Shown here: positions 1-11,049 of the stretch, piece by piece
Layout of the letters: every line of letters begins with the position of its first letter
Position numbering within the stretch: the first letter of the stretch is position 1
Source of the DNA: Pipra filicauda
Taxonomy: Eukaryota > Chordata > Aves > Passeriformes > Pipridae
DNA: 64,000 nt
NCBI RefSeq assembly: GCF_003945595.2
Contig: NW_024104311.1
Coordinates: forward strand, 930,001 to 994,000
Direction: 5' to 3'
The notes under the pieces: generated by a model
The model's database searches: none
The model's input: only the letters and a program-made list of their open reading frames with translations
What the model was told of the DNA's origin: nothing
Translations under genes and position numbers: made by a program

Positions 1-989
1 CTTCCACCATATTTGGCTACTTCAATCAATCTGAAGAATTTTGAAGCCCTATGCTTTTATCATATTTTCTGTGAGAAAAATCTATCATCAGAATTGAATT
101 ACAAAGATCTGATAGTACAGCACAAAAGAACAAGAAATATTTGTTACTTGAGTTATTTATTGAGAGTTGCGTTTGCTTTTATAATAAAACCAGTTATCCT
201 ACTGTTCTGTCACACTCTCTCAACTTATTTCATGCAGAGAGGACTGAGGGAGATCAGCAAGCTTTCTTAATTACAGTAAGATATATCTACACATGCCCAC
301 TTAAAGAGCACTGGGAGTTCACACAAATGTTTTTTAGAGCATGATGTGGGCTGTAAAAATCTCCATTAATCAGTGATAATGTGAAAGAAGGGAAGATGTG
401 AGTCTGACTTTGGTCTCTGGCTGAAATTTTACAGCTGGCAATTAAACATCTTTTGCACCTACAAGTCAACTATATTTGGTATGGAAAAAATCATTTTGAC
501 ATACGCTGAGTCTCTTAGATGTATTTTTACTAGCACTTTCTGGAACTGAAGAACATTTGTGGGAGAGGGAATGAAAGAGTAAAATGTCATGGTACTTGAG
601 TTAGAAAATATTTTACTAATAACAGAGCAGCTGCCTACAAGTTAAAGAAAACAAAACCACCTAAGGTACATACTTGCAAACCACAGGTTTTCAACATTTT
701 GATTTGTTTTGCCCACAGTACATGGCAAGCCCAATACTTCACAAGAAATGCAGGCTATGCCATTAATATGCAAAGAGGTTTCTAGATGTAGAGAGGCTTT
801 AAATGCATTTCCCATCTGTCAGAGCAAGAATTTCACAGCACGTTGGTCTGCTCTCGGGTCTGTGATTTTCTTCCTTCCTGCCCTCTAAAAACTCATATTA
901 AAAAGGAATATACATGACAGGCAGAACAAGCAAGCTAGTGCGTAATTAAGAGCTTTCCTATTCTATTTATTTCAAAATAGTCTCCTTAC
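1..989 (-). other. MCPH1: MCPH1 intron 2, partial
   Basis: AT-rich sequence downstream of exon 2 on the gene strand, running off the window. The small open frames in it match nothing in microcephalin, and no conserved exon or repeat was recognised. Confidence 0.8.
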
Positions 990-1081
990 TTTGGCTCCCA
1001 TATCAAGAAGTTGCTGTTCAAAGGTTTTTGAGTAATTTTCTGTTCTATTAGATGACCAAACTTCTACAAATGCAGAAACAC
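990..1081 (-). CDS. MCPH1: MCPH1 coding exon 2, start of the N-terminal BRCT domain
   Basis: The 92-bp exon is open in the frame set by exon 1 and encodes residues 7 to 37. They include [16 protein letters not shown] and end in LLDMGAK. Human microcephalin has [16 protein letters not shown] and VDMGAK at the same place, so the family assignment is firm. The segment forms the first strand and helix of BRCT domain 1. It is preceded on the minus strand by a pyrimidine run and CAG acceptor, and followed by an AAA|gtaagg donor. It ends in phase 0 after Lys37, equivalent to human Lys38. Exons 1 and 2 add up to 111 bases, exactly 37 codons, with no frameshift or stop. The next exon (VSKTF... in human) was looked for in positions 1-989 and not found, so the gene continues past the left edge. 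Confidence 0.93.
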
Positions 1082-3211
1082 CTGGATAAAAAGAGAGAAA
1101 GCAACAAACAACTAATAAAGTATATAACATGGTAAAACTGGTTAGGCTGCCTTTCTAATAAAATTTTGTCTCTATACATATTGTATTCACTTGCAAATAT
1201 ACATTTTAGTAAACTGAGTATCAGCTTTTAGCAGTAGAAAGTTTTTGTAAGTGTATTTATGTCCCTTAAATTAGTTGTAATTAAGCTAACTTAGAAGTCT
1301 GACACTAGTTAAACAACGTTTCACTTCACTTATTTAAAACACACTACCAGATTAACAAGCAATGTGTTATCTTTACATGACTGCTTACCCTTATCATTAT
1401 TTAATCACTGCTAACTTCAGGTTAATCGAAAATTTGAAGACAAGCTGATGTAACACAAGTTACAGAACAAAATGAAATAACTACAATAGAATTATTCCTT
1501 CCCCAAACTCCCAGAAAACTCTACAGAAATATTACTTAACAGTTTCCCATTGACTTGAAGTTTCACTTTATTTATATCCAACCACCTCAAATTAGGTACA
1601 TATAAGAGGGGCTAATAAAATTTCATGTCAGCTGCCTTATATAACTTTATGTATTCACATTTAAGTAGCTTCCTTTATCAAGCAGTTCAACGAACTCTTC
1701 AAGGAATGAAATCAGCCTTGGTTGACAAGGTCTTAAAACAACCAAACAAAGTCTTTAAAAAAAATCAATACAGAAGTACTGACATGGAGGGATAAGCAAA
1801 TAAAACTCATAACAATCCCTTCATTAATTTTAATTTCATTTCAGGATGGGCACTAAAGTAAAACTACAGTTCCACTGGCCATGCCACTTTTCCGTTTTGA
1901 TTGATGAATCAGGAAAGTTCCAGAAACTAGAGGCATATCAGTTCACCAAAAACAACTTTATACAAACCACAGGCCAGACAACTCTCAGAACTGATGAAAT
2001 AAATTGAGAGTTTCAATTTAAAAGGGTCATCCTTAGCAAATATTGTTTAATTGTCTTAGTTACGACACATGCCTTGATGATTAACTATTAAGTAGTGCCG
2101 CCTGTCTTCTTTCTAAATGAAAACTAGAACAATGGTCCAACAGTAGAAGTACTTCTATAGATTAACATAGTTTTATAATTGCTAGAAATACTTTTGACAT
2201 ACAAGAGAAATATGGAACATAAACCACTTCCTTATTCAGTCCACTGGGAAAAATCTTATTATCAGTACTATGACTTCAGATATACACGGGAACTTAAATC
2301 TACTGCAGTGCACCAGCTGGGTTCATTCTACCGGGGCAGCATTTGACAAGAGTTGCTTTTTTCCCTTGATTCTTTTATTGTGAGAAACACTGCACTTGCA
2401 TTTGAAGAGACACTATCTTCCTCTTACAGGAAATATTTTAGAACCTTCATAGTTATAATTCTCCTAGAAAAATAAATCGGACCATTTCAGTAAAGGCCAC
2501 ACTAAGAATTTAGAGGGATGCTACTTCAAAGCTCCATGTACCTGCAGGAGGATCAAAGGTATATTTCATGATAATTAGTCAATTTTAGGTAATCAAATAT
2601 ACTCCAAGGCCCTTTGTAGTTTTTGTATAGTTGATGGAAAGGAAAATGAAGAAGCGCTTTTTTCAACTAAAAGAGCTCTGGAATCCGAAAACGCCAGCTT
2701 ATGCTTAGAAGGTCTTAGAGAAGGCGGTGATCGCTGAGTTGCCATTAGAGGGCAACTTGGCGAGGCAGAAATTTAGAGAGATGCAGAAGGAAGCCAGGAC
2801 TGACCGGAGCAGGAAGAGCGGATGGCGGCTCCGAGCCATGCAGTACCGGGAGCCACCCCAGCGGAGCAGCCCGAGCGAGGCGGGTCCGGCCCGTCCCGGC
2901 ACCTCACACTCACGCCGGGCCTGCTGGGCACGGCCCGCCTGCCCCGGAACGGCCGGGCCCCGCCGCCGGGACCGGGCGGGTTTGCGGCGAGCCAGAGGGA
3001 CCTGAGGGGAGCCCTGTCCCCCCGCCACGGCCGGCCGCGACTGCAGCCTCTCACCCGCCCGGCCCGGCCACTTCCCGCCGGCTGCCCAGCCGGAAGGTGC
3101 CGGGGCAAGGGCCGCAAGGAGAAGGAGAACGGGACAGTGAGGCCCGCGCCAGCCCGGCGGCCCTTCTCGGCCGCGCCAGGAGAAGCCCCCGCGGGGCGGA
3201 CGGGCCGGTAC
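1082..3211 (-). other. MCPH1: MCPH1 intron 1
   Basis: This 2,130-bp phase-1 intron has a GT donor at 3211-3210 and an AG acceptor at 1083-1082 on the minus strand. Its first 350 bases on the gene strand (about 2860-3211) are part of the CpG island; the remainder is AT-rich. I saw no recognisable repeat or further exon in it. Confidence 0.85.
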
Positions 3212-3230
3212 CTGTCAGAACGGGCTCCAT
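3212..3230 (-). CDS. MCPH1: MCPH1 (microcephalin) coding exon 1
   Basis: This exon encodes the first six residues (MEPVLT) plus the first base of codon 7, then meets a GT donor (CAG|gtaccg). Joined to exon 2 it gives MEPVLTG followed by VSAFVEVW, which lines up with the human microcephalin start MAAPILKDVVAYVEVW with one residue fewer. The intron phase (one base into the codon) matches my recollection of the human boundary after c.22. No other ATG occurs on the minus strand between this start and about position 3530, so it is the first ATG of any transcript starting in the CpG island. The start context has G at +4 but C at -3. Microcephalin is a BRCT protein of the nucleus and centrosome that acts in chromosome condensation timing, the DNA damage response and brain size; this function is known from the family, not shown here. 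Confidence 0.88.
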
Positions 3231-3530
3231 TGGCGCCACAACCCGGGAGGCTCCGACGCCCGCCACCGTTCAAACCCGCCCCCGCGCCGGCCCCGCCGCG
3301 CCTGCGCTCTGCGCGGGGCCCTGCCGGAGCGCGGAGGGGGATCCGGAGGGCAGGGCCTGTGGAGGGGCTGGAGCAACCGGCGGCCGTGTCGTGTCCACAC
3401 AAGTCTGGGGTGCGAAGTGGTGCGTGCTCCACGCGGTCCTGCTCAGAAACAGGTGTGTGCTCTGCCCAGCTCCGGCCCTGCCCTGCGCCGGCGGAGGTTC
3501 GTGACAGCGAATGCTGCTGGAAACTGTGCT
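3231..3530 (-). promoter_or_regulatory. MCPH1: MCPH1 5' UTR and core promoter region
   Basis: On the minus strand this interval directly precedes the start codon. It has no TATA box and no upstream ATG. A GC box (GGGGGCGGG, plus-strand 3275-3283) lies just upstream of a TTTGAA element (3269-3274). A CCAAT-like string (GCCAATGG) overlaps the start codon itself and so is unlikely to act as a promoter box. The exact transcription start cannot be read from sequence. Because this is a CpG-island promoter, a divergent plus-strand transcript is possible, but nothing proves one. Confidence 0.7.
3266..3274 (-). promoter_or_regulatory. CHR-like TTTGAA element joined to a MYB-like AACGG
   Basis: The minus strand reads TTTGAACGG. 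TTTGAA is the consensus of the cell-cycle genes homology region bound by LIN54 in the DREAM and MYB-MuvB complexes. The overlapping AACGG is a core MYB recognition string. It sits 39 bp before the ATG and next to a GC box, the usual layout for G2/M-regulated CpG promoters. Function is inferred from motif and position only. Confidence 0.4.
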
Positions 3531-3531
3531 A

Positions 3532-4100
3532 CAGAATCACAGAATCACTAAGGTTGGAAATGACCTCTGAGATCATCAAGTCCAACCTATAACCAAACAC
3601 CACGATGTCAACTAGACCACCAGGGATGGTGACTTCACCAACGCCGTGGGCAGCCCATTCCGTTATCTAATCATTAATTCTGGGAAGAAATTCTTCCGCA
3701 TGTCCAACCTAAACCTCCCCAGGCGCAGCTTAAGCCTATGTTATATTGTCCTGTCACTAGTTGCCTGGGAGAAGAGACTGCCACCCAGCTAGCTACAACC
3801 TCCTTTCAGGTTGCTATAGAGAGCAGAGAAACCCCCTCTGACCCTCCTCTTCTCCAGCCTAAACAACCCCAGCTCCCTCAGCTCCTCCTCATGTGACTTG
3901 TGCTTCAGACCCTTCACCAGCTCTGTTGCCCTTGTCTGGACATGCACCAGCACAATGTCATTCCTGAACTGAGGGTCCTAGAACTGAAGACAGAACTCAA
4001 GGCGTGGCCCCATCAGTACCATTACAAAGGAAGAATCATTTCCTTCTTCCTGCTGGCCACACTATTTCTCTGCAGGTTGGGATGCCAGGACGTTTTGACA
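3532..4100 (-). mobile_element. CR1 LINE, 5'-truncated 3' part
   Basis: Read on the minus strand, this ends at 3532 with two copies of the TGATTCTG-type octamer, the CR1 hallmark. Typical CR1 3' sequence precedes it: 'ggttggac...gatgatct', the 'gagaagaggag' stretch and the 'gagctgagggag' stretch. The inner end near 4100 is an ordinary 5' truncation. Several substitutions and short indels make it an old copy. Its tail abuts the MCPH1 CpG island. Confidence 0.9.
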
Positions 4101-7100
4101 ACCGAACACTAAGTGAATTTTCTGTGTTGCCATTCACCATGAGGAGTCCTCAGGAAGAATTTTAGTTTCTAGAAAGGTGCATCAGAGTACCAGTAGCCTC
4201 TCAACTCTCTGGTGGCGCAAACTGCAGTGTCTGAAGTGAAAAAGCCAGCAAAACAGGGATTAGCAAAGAGCACTATGAGACGGTATTTATGAAAGCTTAC
4301 AAAATTGCTTGACAGCAACTGTACTATTAACTATAGTTAGTGCACCGTAGCGGGAACTGGCTTTGGTGCTAGAAGGCTGAAGTGTAGTAAATGTGATACC
4401 AGAGGGAAATTAGAGAAAAACTGATGGTTTCCCCAGGAAAAATGATAAAATGTATAAAAATTAATAGAATTAGTGAGTATAAAGAGATTTGCCATGAGAA
4501 AGAAGGAGTACATCAAGGAAAATGATGCTGCACAGCTTCACTATGCAACTCATACAGCTCAGGGGTTGCTATATGGCTGGACAAATATGCTTGTCCTGAA
4601 ATCTTCAATGTGCAAACCTCATTTCATCATCTGAAAAATAATGTAGCAGATATGGAAAAACAAGAGAGATGCAAAACAAGGATACTGAGTGATTGCCTTA
4701 GCAGAAATCACTATTCAGACAAAATCTTGTCAGCTTGGAAAAGGAACGGTGGAAGCTGAATGTGCTAGAGGCCCTTAAAATCATAAACATATGCAGAAGG
4801 TGGACCTGGAGCAGTGTGTTCCCGGCGAGGGATAGCGAGCACCAAAAGACTGGCAGATGGCGTCTTCTTGGAAGAGATATTTCCACATTGTGCTTCATCA
4901 GGCTGTGGAAGTGTGTTCAGAGTGCTAGTAAACCACATGGTTTCTAGAAGCATATTCAGCAAATTCATGAAATCCATTTTAAGACTATAAAAAGTGTACA
5001 AAGCCATCTTTCCCTCAGTAAAGCCCTGAATTGTATATTGCTGGACTCTGAGAAGGTACATTGAATACTTTGGTGTTTTCTTTTCTTTTGTTCTTTGTTT
5101 CAGTAATTTCCCACTGGAGAGACAGTGCTGACCTAAAATACCTTTGGGTCCATTATGTCCATTCTTACTTTCATGGACAGACTCAAACTCTTGACCCCTA
5201 GGAGTCTTCCAAGTAGATGGCTGTACCAATGCTATTTAAGATATCTTAATTTATTATATAATATTTTAGCGTTGATTCAGTTTGTTTAATTTCCAGGGCA
5301 TTGATATGGCACTAGATCTATGGCATATGTTGAGCACAAGTTCTTGGGTACTTCATCTGCTGAACCTGTGACAGACTTCAGTTTCGTGTTCACTATGTGT
5401 ATAAAGTGACCAGTCAATCTACATATATATATATATGTTTGTTTGCATTTACCTATCTTTTGCATTTCTGTCAGTATGTTACACAGTATTTTGCTAGGCA
5501 AGAATGTAATATTTTTACCAAGGTACTCAACCTCGGTAAAAGGAAGTCTAGTCTAAAAGGAACTCAAGGAAAAGGGAGTCTAGTCTTAATGCAGTGTCTA
5601 TGAACATTAATCTGAAGGCAATTTCAGAAGTGGAGGTAGGGGAGATTTAAATGTACACTTCAAACCCTTAGTAAAAAATCCACAGGCTGTGTTTGAGCCC
5701 TTATGTAAAAGGTAGTAGCAGGTTTTTAGATGCTAAAGGGAAATATACTGAATTGTACAGTTATTTCCGTGTGCTCTGATTCTACACTGGTAGAGAAAAT
5801 GAAGAGTAGTAGTTGCAAGAAGATGTTATAATTCATTATCGGAGCAGATTAGGACTACTCATGAGAACACTGGGTTTGGAATGCCCACCTTTTTTATTAC
5901 AGAAACAAATACATACAATGCCAAAAATATCCTACAAATTTACAGTTTTGTCCCAAACTGTTGACATTTTGACCTCAGAGCTACTTCAGGTTTTAAAAGA
6001 ACTCAGTTATCAGATGGTGACTACCCTTCAGAATTCCGTGGGTAGTTAATAGCTGTCTGTTCTTGCGCCAGTATTGTCTTGCTGTCAGTTCCTCCTTAGC
6101 ATTTATAATCCCGTAGTACTTACAGAAAGCAGCAATATATTTTTACAACTGCTGTTTTGTCAGCTTGAATACATCAGGCTGTTTTAGCTTTCATGCCATA
6201 ACGAACTCCTGAAAATGACAACAAATGGAGCTTACTTACATTAAGTAAGTGCAATCTTAATAGGCTTGTTGTTTGGGTTGATGACATGCAATTTCATGGT
6301 GTCTATAAAGCTAGGAATGTAACATCAACTATTAGATTGACATGATTTCTGCACATTCTGTTACTAGGACATACAGGTTATAGAATGCAGCACTGGCAAG
6401 AAAGAGTTTTACAGGTAAATAATCTTGAGAAAGGAAGGAACAGTGAAAGTTACATTTCAACTGACCTCCTAATCAAAAAGAATTAATAGTCCCAAAAAAG
6501 TAAAAGTTTGTCAGGCATCCAAAGAATTTGAAAAACTAAAAAAACCCCAACAATGCAAGTAATTTTCCAAAGCTAGGTAAAATATGAAAAAGATCTGTAT
6601 TCTCAAGTCTTTTCTTTGCTAATTCAAGAGTCCTTCTCAGCCAGCTCTTAACTGATTGATATAAATTGGAAGGAACCTTTGGGATTGTATTTTGTAAGGC
6701 TATATCACAGAGACAAGGTTCATTTCTCAGCCACAGAGTTCAGATGGTGGGCTATGTATTACTTACTCCCTAAGGCATGACATTAAGTGTATGAAAGATA
6801 CTTAGAACAAATAAGGAGGTTTGCTATTATTAAGTGGAGTCTAATTTTGTGTATTGATTATTGGGTGGTATTTGTTTGTTTCTTTGGTTGGTTGGCTTTA
6901 TGTTTCCAATTTGGGCAAACAACAGCTTTAACCTTTTGTATTTCTTTTTTTTGACATTCTTAAATTTCCAAGTGTAAGTTATGTCCCAGATAAACAACTG
7001 GGGTGCACTACTTCCTATAAATCAGTAAATCCCACTCAGTCAGTTTGTTTCTTTAATACCTGAACACTTGTGTAACAATTGCAGTTATCATCTCTAAATG

Positions 7101-7555
7101 CTACTTGACCACTACAGATGTAGAGGCAGGAAGAAGTGCTTGGAGGAGGTACAAACTTGCATGGTCCCTTCATGGAGAAAGCTCCAGAAAGCAACTGTGA
7201 GTGTCCACATCCACTATCATTGTCTCCTCTGAAAAAGTAGACTCTTCATTTTCTCAGTGAGCCCAACAGTTCTTCTCTGTTCCTGTTTCAGTTTGAATTT
7301 TGATTTGTTAAGTAGCACACAAAATTGTACAGTGTATCTGTTGTGTACTATGCCATTAACACTGGACTGCTAGATACACTTTACATAATTCACCCTATGA
7401 TCTTTTTCTCGGAACCACATAATTATTCTGTGATAGACTTATATTTCCAGCTCATGAGTTATGGCATCGTAACTGCTTGTTTATTAGTTTTCAATTTCAT
7501 TGCATTCCAATATGTGAGCTCATCCAATTGTTTTTGTATTCTGGTCTGCCTCTGT
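4101..7555. other. Intergenic, no gene recognised
   Basis: AT-rich unique-looking sequence. The only simple repeat is a short (AT)n run at about 5422-5436. Small open frames on both strands lack start context, splice structure or any recognisable family. No RNA gene was seen. Confidence 0.6.
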
Positions 7556-7660
7556 TTTAATAAAGCCTCTGTTCAGGCCATCTGCAAATTTCATTAGTAC
7601 ACACTTTTTTATTTCCAAGCTCATAACTAAAATAGTAAGTAAGATGAAATCTTAACTGTA
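7556..7660 (-). mobile_element. Ancient CR1/L3-type LINE fragment (RT region)
   Basis: On the minus strand the core reads as a decayed reverse transcriptase active-site neighbourhood, VLMKFADG, where the family has VLMKFADDT; the second catalytic Asp is lost. The flanks (pyrimidine-rich 'tttatttccaagctcat' on the plus strand) resemble the same region of ancient CR1-like LINEs. It is strongly diverged and short, so the subfamily is uncertain. Confidence 0.5.
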
Positions 7661-10084
7661 TCTAGCTGGAGCTATGACTGGGTCTTAACTGCACCTTCAG
7701 GATCTCTATTAGAATATTCTTTAGTTCTCCCTCTCCTTATGCCTATTTACCTTATATCTTATACCTATTTACCTTCCCCATTTAGGACTTGAACAAAGCC
7801 CCTTCTTCTTCTTCTTCATATGTAGTAGTAACGTAACATATATCAGATGGTTTATTAAAGGATCTTAGATTTAATCTTTGTTACCTCCGTCTAGAAAATA
7901 GTTTTCTTATGAAAAAGTGGTATATGCTAGCATGATCTCAGGAATCCTGATTTATTCAACTGACAGTTTTTTTCCCTTCCCTGTGCCATATGGTGCCCCT
8001 AAATGCCTTTTCCTTTCTCCTATCCTAGTTGGTATAAAAGTCAGCAAAATTGTTCCTGACCAGTTAGCACTAGGAAGACATCTTTGGGCCCAGAAATAGC
8101 CACTTCCAGCTGATTAGACTTTTGATGATGCATAGTAGAATTACAGACCAGGAAGCCAGCTGAAAGCGGTGCTAATATAGCTCAAAATTGGGACTATACT
8201 AGTGAAATAAACTCTCATGTTGCCATTTTTCATACCACATAGCGATCTGACATACAGGCTCGCAATAGCTTGTGCTGAACTGCTGTAAATAAGATACAGG
8301 AGTCACGCCTCAGTAGCCTTAGAGGCATTCTAGTCTCTTTGCTTCTCCACAAGAAGAAAACCTCCTGAGATTGCCAACAGTGGCTTGTTTGTTTTCCTGT
8401 TTTCCTCCTTTGACCGATGTTTGAAAACATGTTTCAACTTACCACTTCTGTTTTCCAGGGTAGTTTAATCTAAACAGACAAGAGGAAATTCTTATCTCGT
8501 ATTTTCCCTGTTTATTTTAATATATATTATGTAGACTATTAGTATATATTAGTAAAACAAACAAAGAAATATTACTCACACTTACATTGTGAGTAATATT
8601 GGGAAAAAACAGTTACGTATGCTTGTCAGATGGATGTGTATTTATCATTGTCAAAAAACCTTTACTACTGCTCTCATTTCTTATTTATGTTTCATGGAAC
8701 AAGGAAAAAAATTTGAGGGACATTTATTGGCTGTCACGAAGGAAGTATAATATTATTGATCATGTAGTCTTACAAAATTGTTGAATGTTCTCATCAATGA
8801 GATGATTTTGTTCATTTTCCAATGTGATATTCATGATTAAGAAAATGACATGAAGTAAGTAAGTACGAAACCTTCAGGAAATGAAAAAGCAGTTAATATT
8901 TTCTTCTTTCAGCTGAGGCGGTAACACCAATTTTATTTTTTCTTTCTACCCTGTAATTTAAGAAATCACTGTTTTTAAATCCACAGCCAATGTGCTGACA
9001 CAACACCAGCTTTATTTTGAGTTTGTGAAACACTGATAATAGGATAGAGACTAATCCTTGTGGAGTTTTATCTCTCCCAGTAAGACAATGTCTTTGACAC
9101 ACTATGACCCCTACTATGAAGGCCTACTGTGGAATAAAAACACAGCACCATGCTGAAAAGTAACAGCCCATCATGTAGCTGAGAGCATGACTCAACAACA
9201 TGCTAATAAGCAGGTGTCTGTGTTGTTCATGCTGGCATGGAAGGATTATGCATTTGCCCTCTGAACAGTTTTCACTGCCTTCAGTTCAGGCTATGACTGC
9301 AACTGTGAAGGGGTGGGAAAAACAGTTTATCTGACCTCTGTACTGAAATTCTGTGCTGAAGCTTTGTGATTTTCCCAAGCAATGTAGAACTGGACTGCTG
9401 AACACAGGCTGCTTGCTTGTCATACATTTCTGTGGAGATGCAGATCCAGACTATGGAAGACAGAATTAACGACAAATATCCAAAATGCTTCATGATCCTA
9501 TTGTCTCTTGGCTAAGCAGCCCAAATGGTACTGTTTAGAAGCACGGTCCTGTTGCATATGTTCAGGCAAGTCTTGGTTGTATAGGTGAGACCAATTTAAG
9601 ACATTTCCATCCTCTACTGTGAGCTCCACAGCTTTTGTGAGTCTCTGGAAAAGTGTTCCAGAGGGTGAATTTGGAGTTCAGGCTGTGAACTAAAGCAGAA
9701 AAGGTGCTGATTCACATCTGCTACAGCTGACTCAGCTCCTGAAGCAGTGCACACTGCAAAGAGAACAATATTAAGTGTGAACTTCTTATATCTCCCTGAC
9801 ACAAATGACCAAAGCTCATTTGAAGGCATCTGAAGTGCGTTACTTGCCAACTAGATCTTCTGACTTGTATTAAGGATGAAGTGGTACACACAGGAAAGGA
9901 GCCTTCTGTTTCTGTCTCTTTGGGAATAGACAGCAAAACAAGGACTATTACTATACTTTTACTATACTTTGCCCATATCCCATCAGCAGAGCTTGTTTCC
10001 CAAGTTAAGTAGGATATAGTAGAGTTCGGGTTCAGAGAAGTGTGACTGGTGTGAGTAGAGGTATGTAATAGATTCCATATAGTT
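7661..10084. other. Intergenic, no gene recognised
   Basis: AT-rich sequence without a supported gene or clear repeat, apart from the perfect 12-bp hairpin at 8568-8600 listed separately. Confidence 0.6.
8568..8600. repeat. Perfect 12-bp inverted repeat with 9-nt loop
   Basis: AATATTACTCAC (8568-8579) and GTGAGTAATATT (8589-8600) are exact reverse complements separated by nine bases. The arms are AT-rich. No mobile element or gene was recognised around it. It could be the ends of a tiny decayed MITE-like element or a chance hairpin. Confidence 0.85.
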
Positions 10085-10410
10085 TAGTGGGCCTCAAAAT
10101 GGCCTGAAAAACAGCCAAGTGGGAGTGATTGGGGATGTAGGTGTGTAAAAAGGAGTGACCTGGAGAATGATATTGAGGAGAGGCTGTTCACTCTCTCTTC
10201 CCAATGAAGAAGAGTTCAGTAGAAGGCATATTCAAAACAAAAAGAAAATGTGAGGTTTTTTCCACACAAGAGGAACTTAAACTGTGGAACTTATGGCAGC
10301 TGGTTGTTTTGGCTGACAGAAGTGGTCGCAGAATTCAAGTGGCTTACTAGATACTTCACAGTTGTGAGAGCCTTGATGCTGTAAGAAAGGAATCGATTAA
10401 GTTTGTGAAT
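10085..10410 (+). mobile_element. Ancient LINE 3' fragment (CR1/L3-like)
   Basis: The segment around 10265-10345 reads like the conserved 3' portion of old CR1/L3-type LINEs: a 'ctgtggaact...ggcagctgg' stretch followed by 'gacagaagtggtcgcagaattcaag'. It is heavily diverged and its limits are approximate. It lies directly upstream of two younger CR1 segments in the same orientation. Confidence 0.45.
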
Positions 10411-10845
10411 GATTCCAACTGGGGGGTAGTGTCAGTACTCTTGACAGTGTTTAAGGCTGCCATTCAAATGGACCTGAATGGGCCAATAGGAACCTCATTA
10501 AATTCAACAATGATATATCCAAAGTCCTACATCTGGACAAGAAGGATACCTGACAATAATAAAGTGTGGTTTGGGTTCTTCCTGTACAAGAAGGACATGG
10601 GGAGACTGGAGTAAGTTCAGTTAAGGGCCCTCAGGATGGCTGGAATATGTGGCCTTTGAGAAGAGACTGAGGGAGTGGAACAGGTTGCGCAGAGAGGTTG
10701 TGGTATATCCATTCTTGGAAGTTTTCAAGAGCCAAATGCACAAAGATCCAAGCAAATATTGTCTGAGTTCAGTGTTGCACCTGACTAGACAAACTCCCAA
10801 GATCCCTTGCCACTGGATATACCCTTTAATTCTATGAATTTTCAG
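10411..10845 (+). mobile_element. Degenerate CR1 LINE fragment with internal deletion
   Basis: The first half matches the CR1 region just after the reverse transcriptase active site ('ggctgccattcaaatggacctg...', 'aaattcaacaatg', 'aaagtcctacatctgg'). It then jumps to the CR1 3' part ('gagactgagggagtgg', 'ggaagttttcaagagcc') and ends near a single degenerate tail octamer (aattctatgaa). The missing middle shows a large internal deletion. Confidence 0.65.
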
Positions 10846-11049
10846 CCAGATTAACTCCCTGATCTAGGTCAGCACATGACTTCTGAGCAACAGTGTCTGT
10901 GTGAAGCAGGGGACAGGGCCACGTTATCAAAGGAGGAGCTGAAGCTCGTCTGACTTGTGCTGTAGATCAGGACAGTGTTCTAAAGGTGGAAAAAACCACT
11001 TGGAACAACACCACCTGCAACCTGATCTTGTGGAGAACAGATCTGCTGC

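Larger units (their letters stand above)
2860..3500. promoter_or_regulatory. CpG island over MCPH1 exon 1
   Basis: A dense run of CG dinucleotides and GC-rich sequence, the only one in the window, centred on the first coding exon. It begins around 2860, inside intron 1, and ends near 3500, just before a CR1 copy. Islands of this type mark broadly expressed TATA-less promoters. The long open frames on both strands here come from high GC content and not from genes: they overlap in several frames, and one reads into the adjacent CR1. Edges are judged by eye. Confidence 0.9.

Noticed and set aside
1..989. MCPH1 exon 3
   Set aside because: No minus-strand frame resembles the VSKTF...WVEKC segment, so exon 3 lies outside the window.
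2773..3432. Minus-strand open frame of 219 codons across the CpG island
   Set aside because: Composition artefact overlapping the true MCPH1 exon 1 in another frame; rich in Arg, Gly, Pro and Ala with no domain.
2822..3592. Plus-strand open frame of 256 codons starting MAAPSHAV in the CpG island
   Set aside because: The MAAP start recalls human microcephalin, but the rest does not match it, the strand is wrong, and the frame runs into a CR1 tail. It is a GC-driven open frame.
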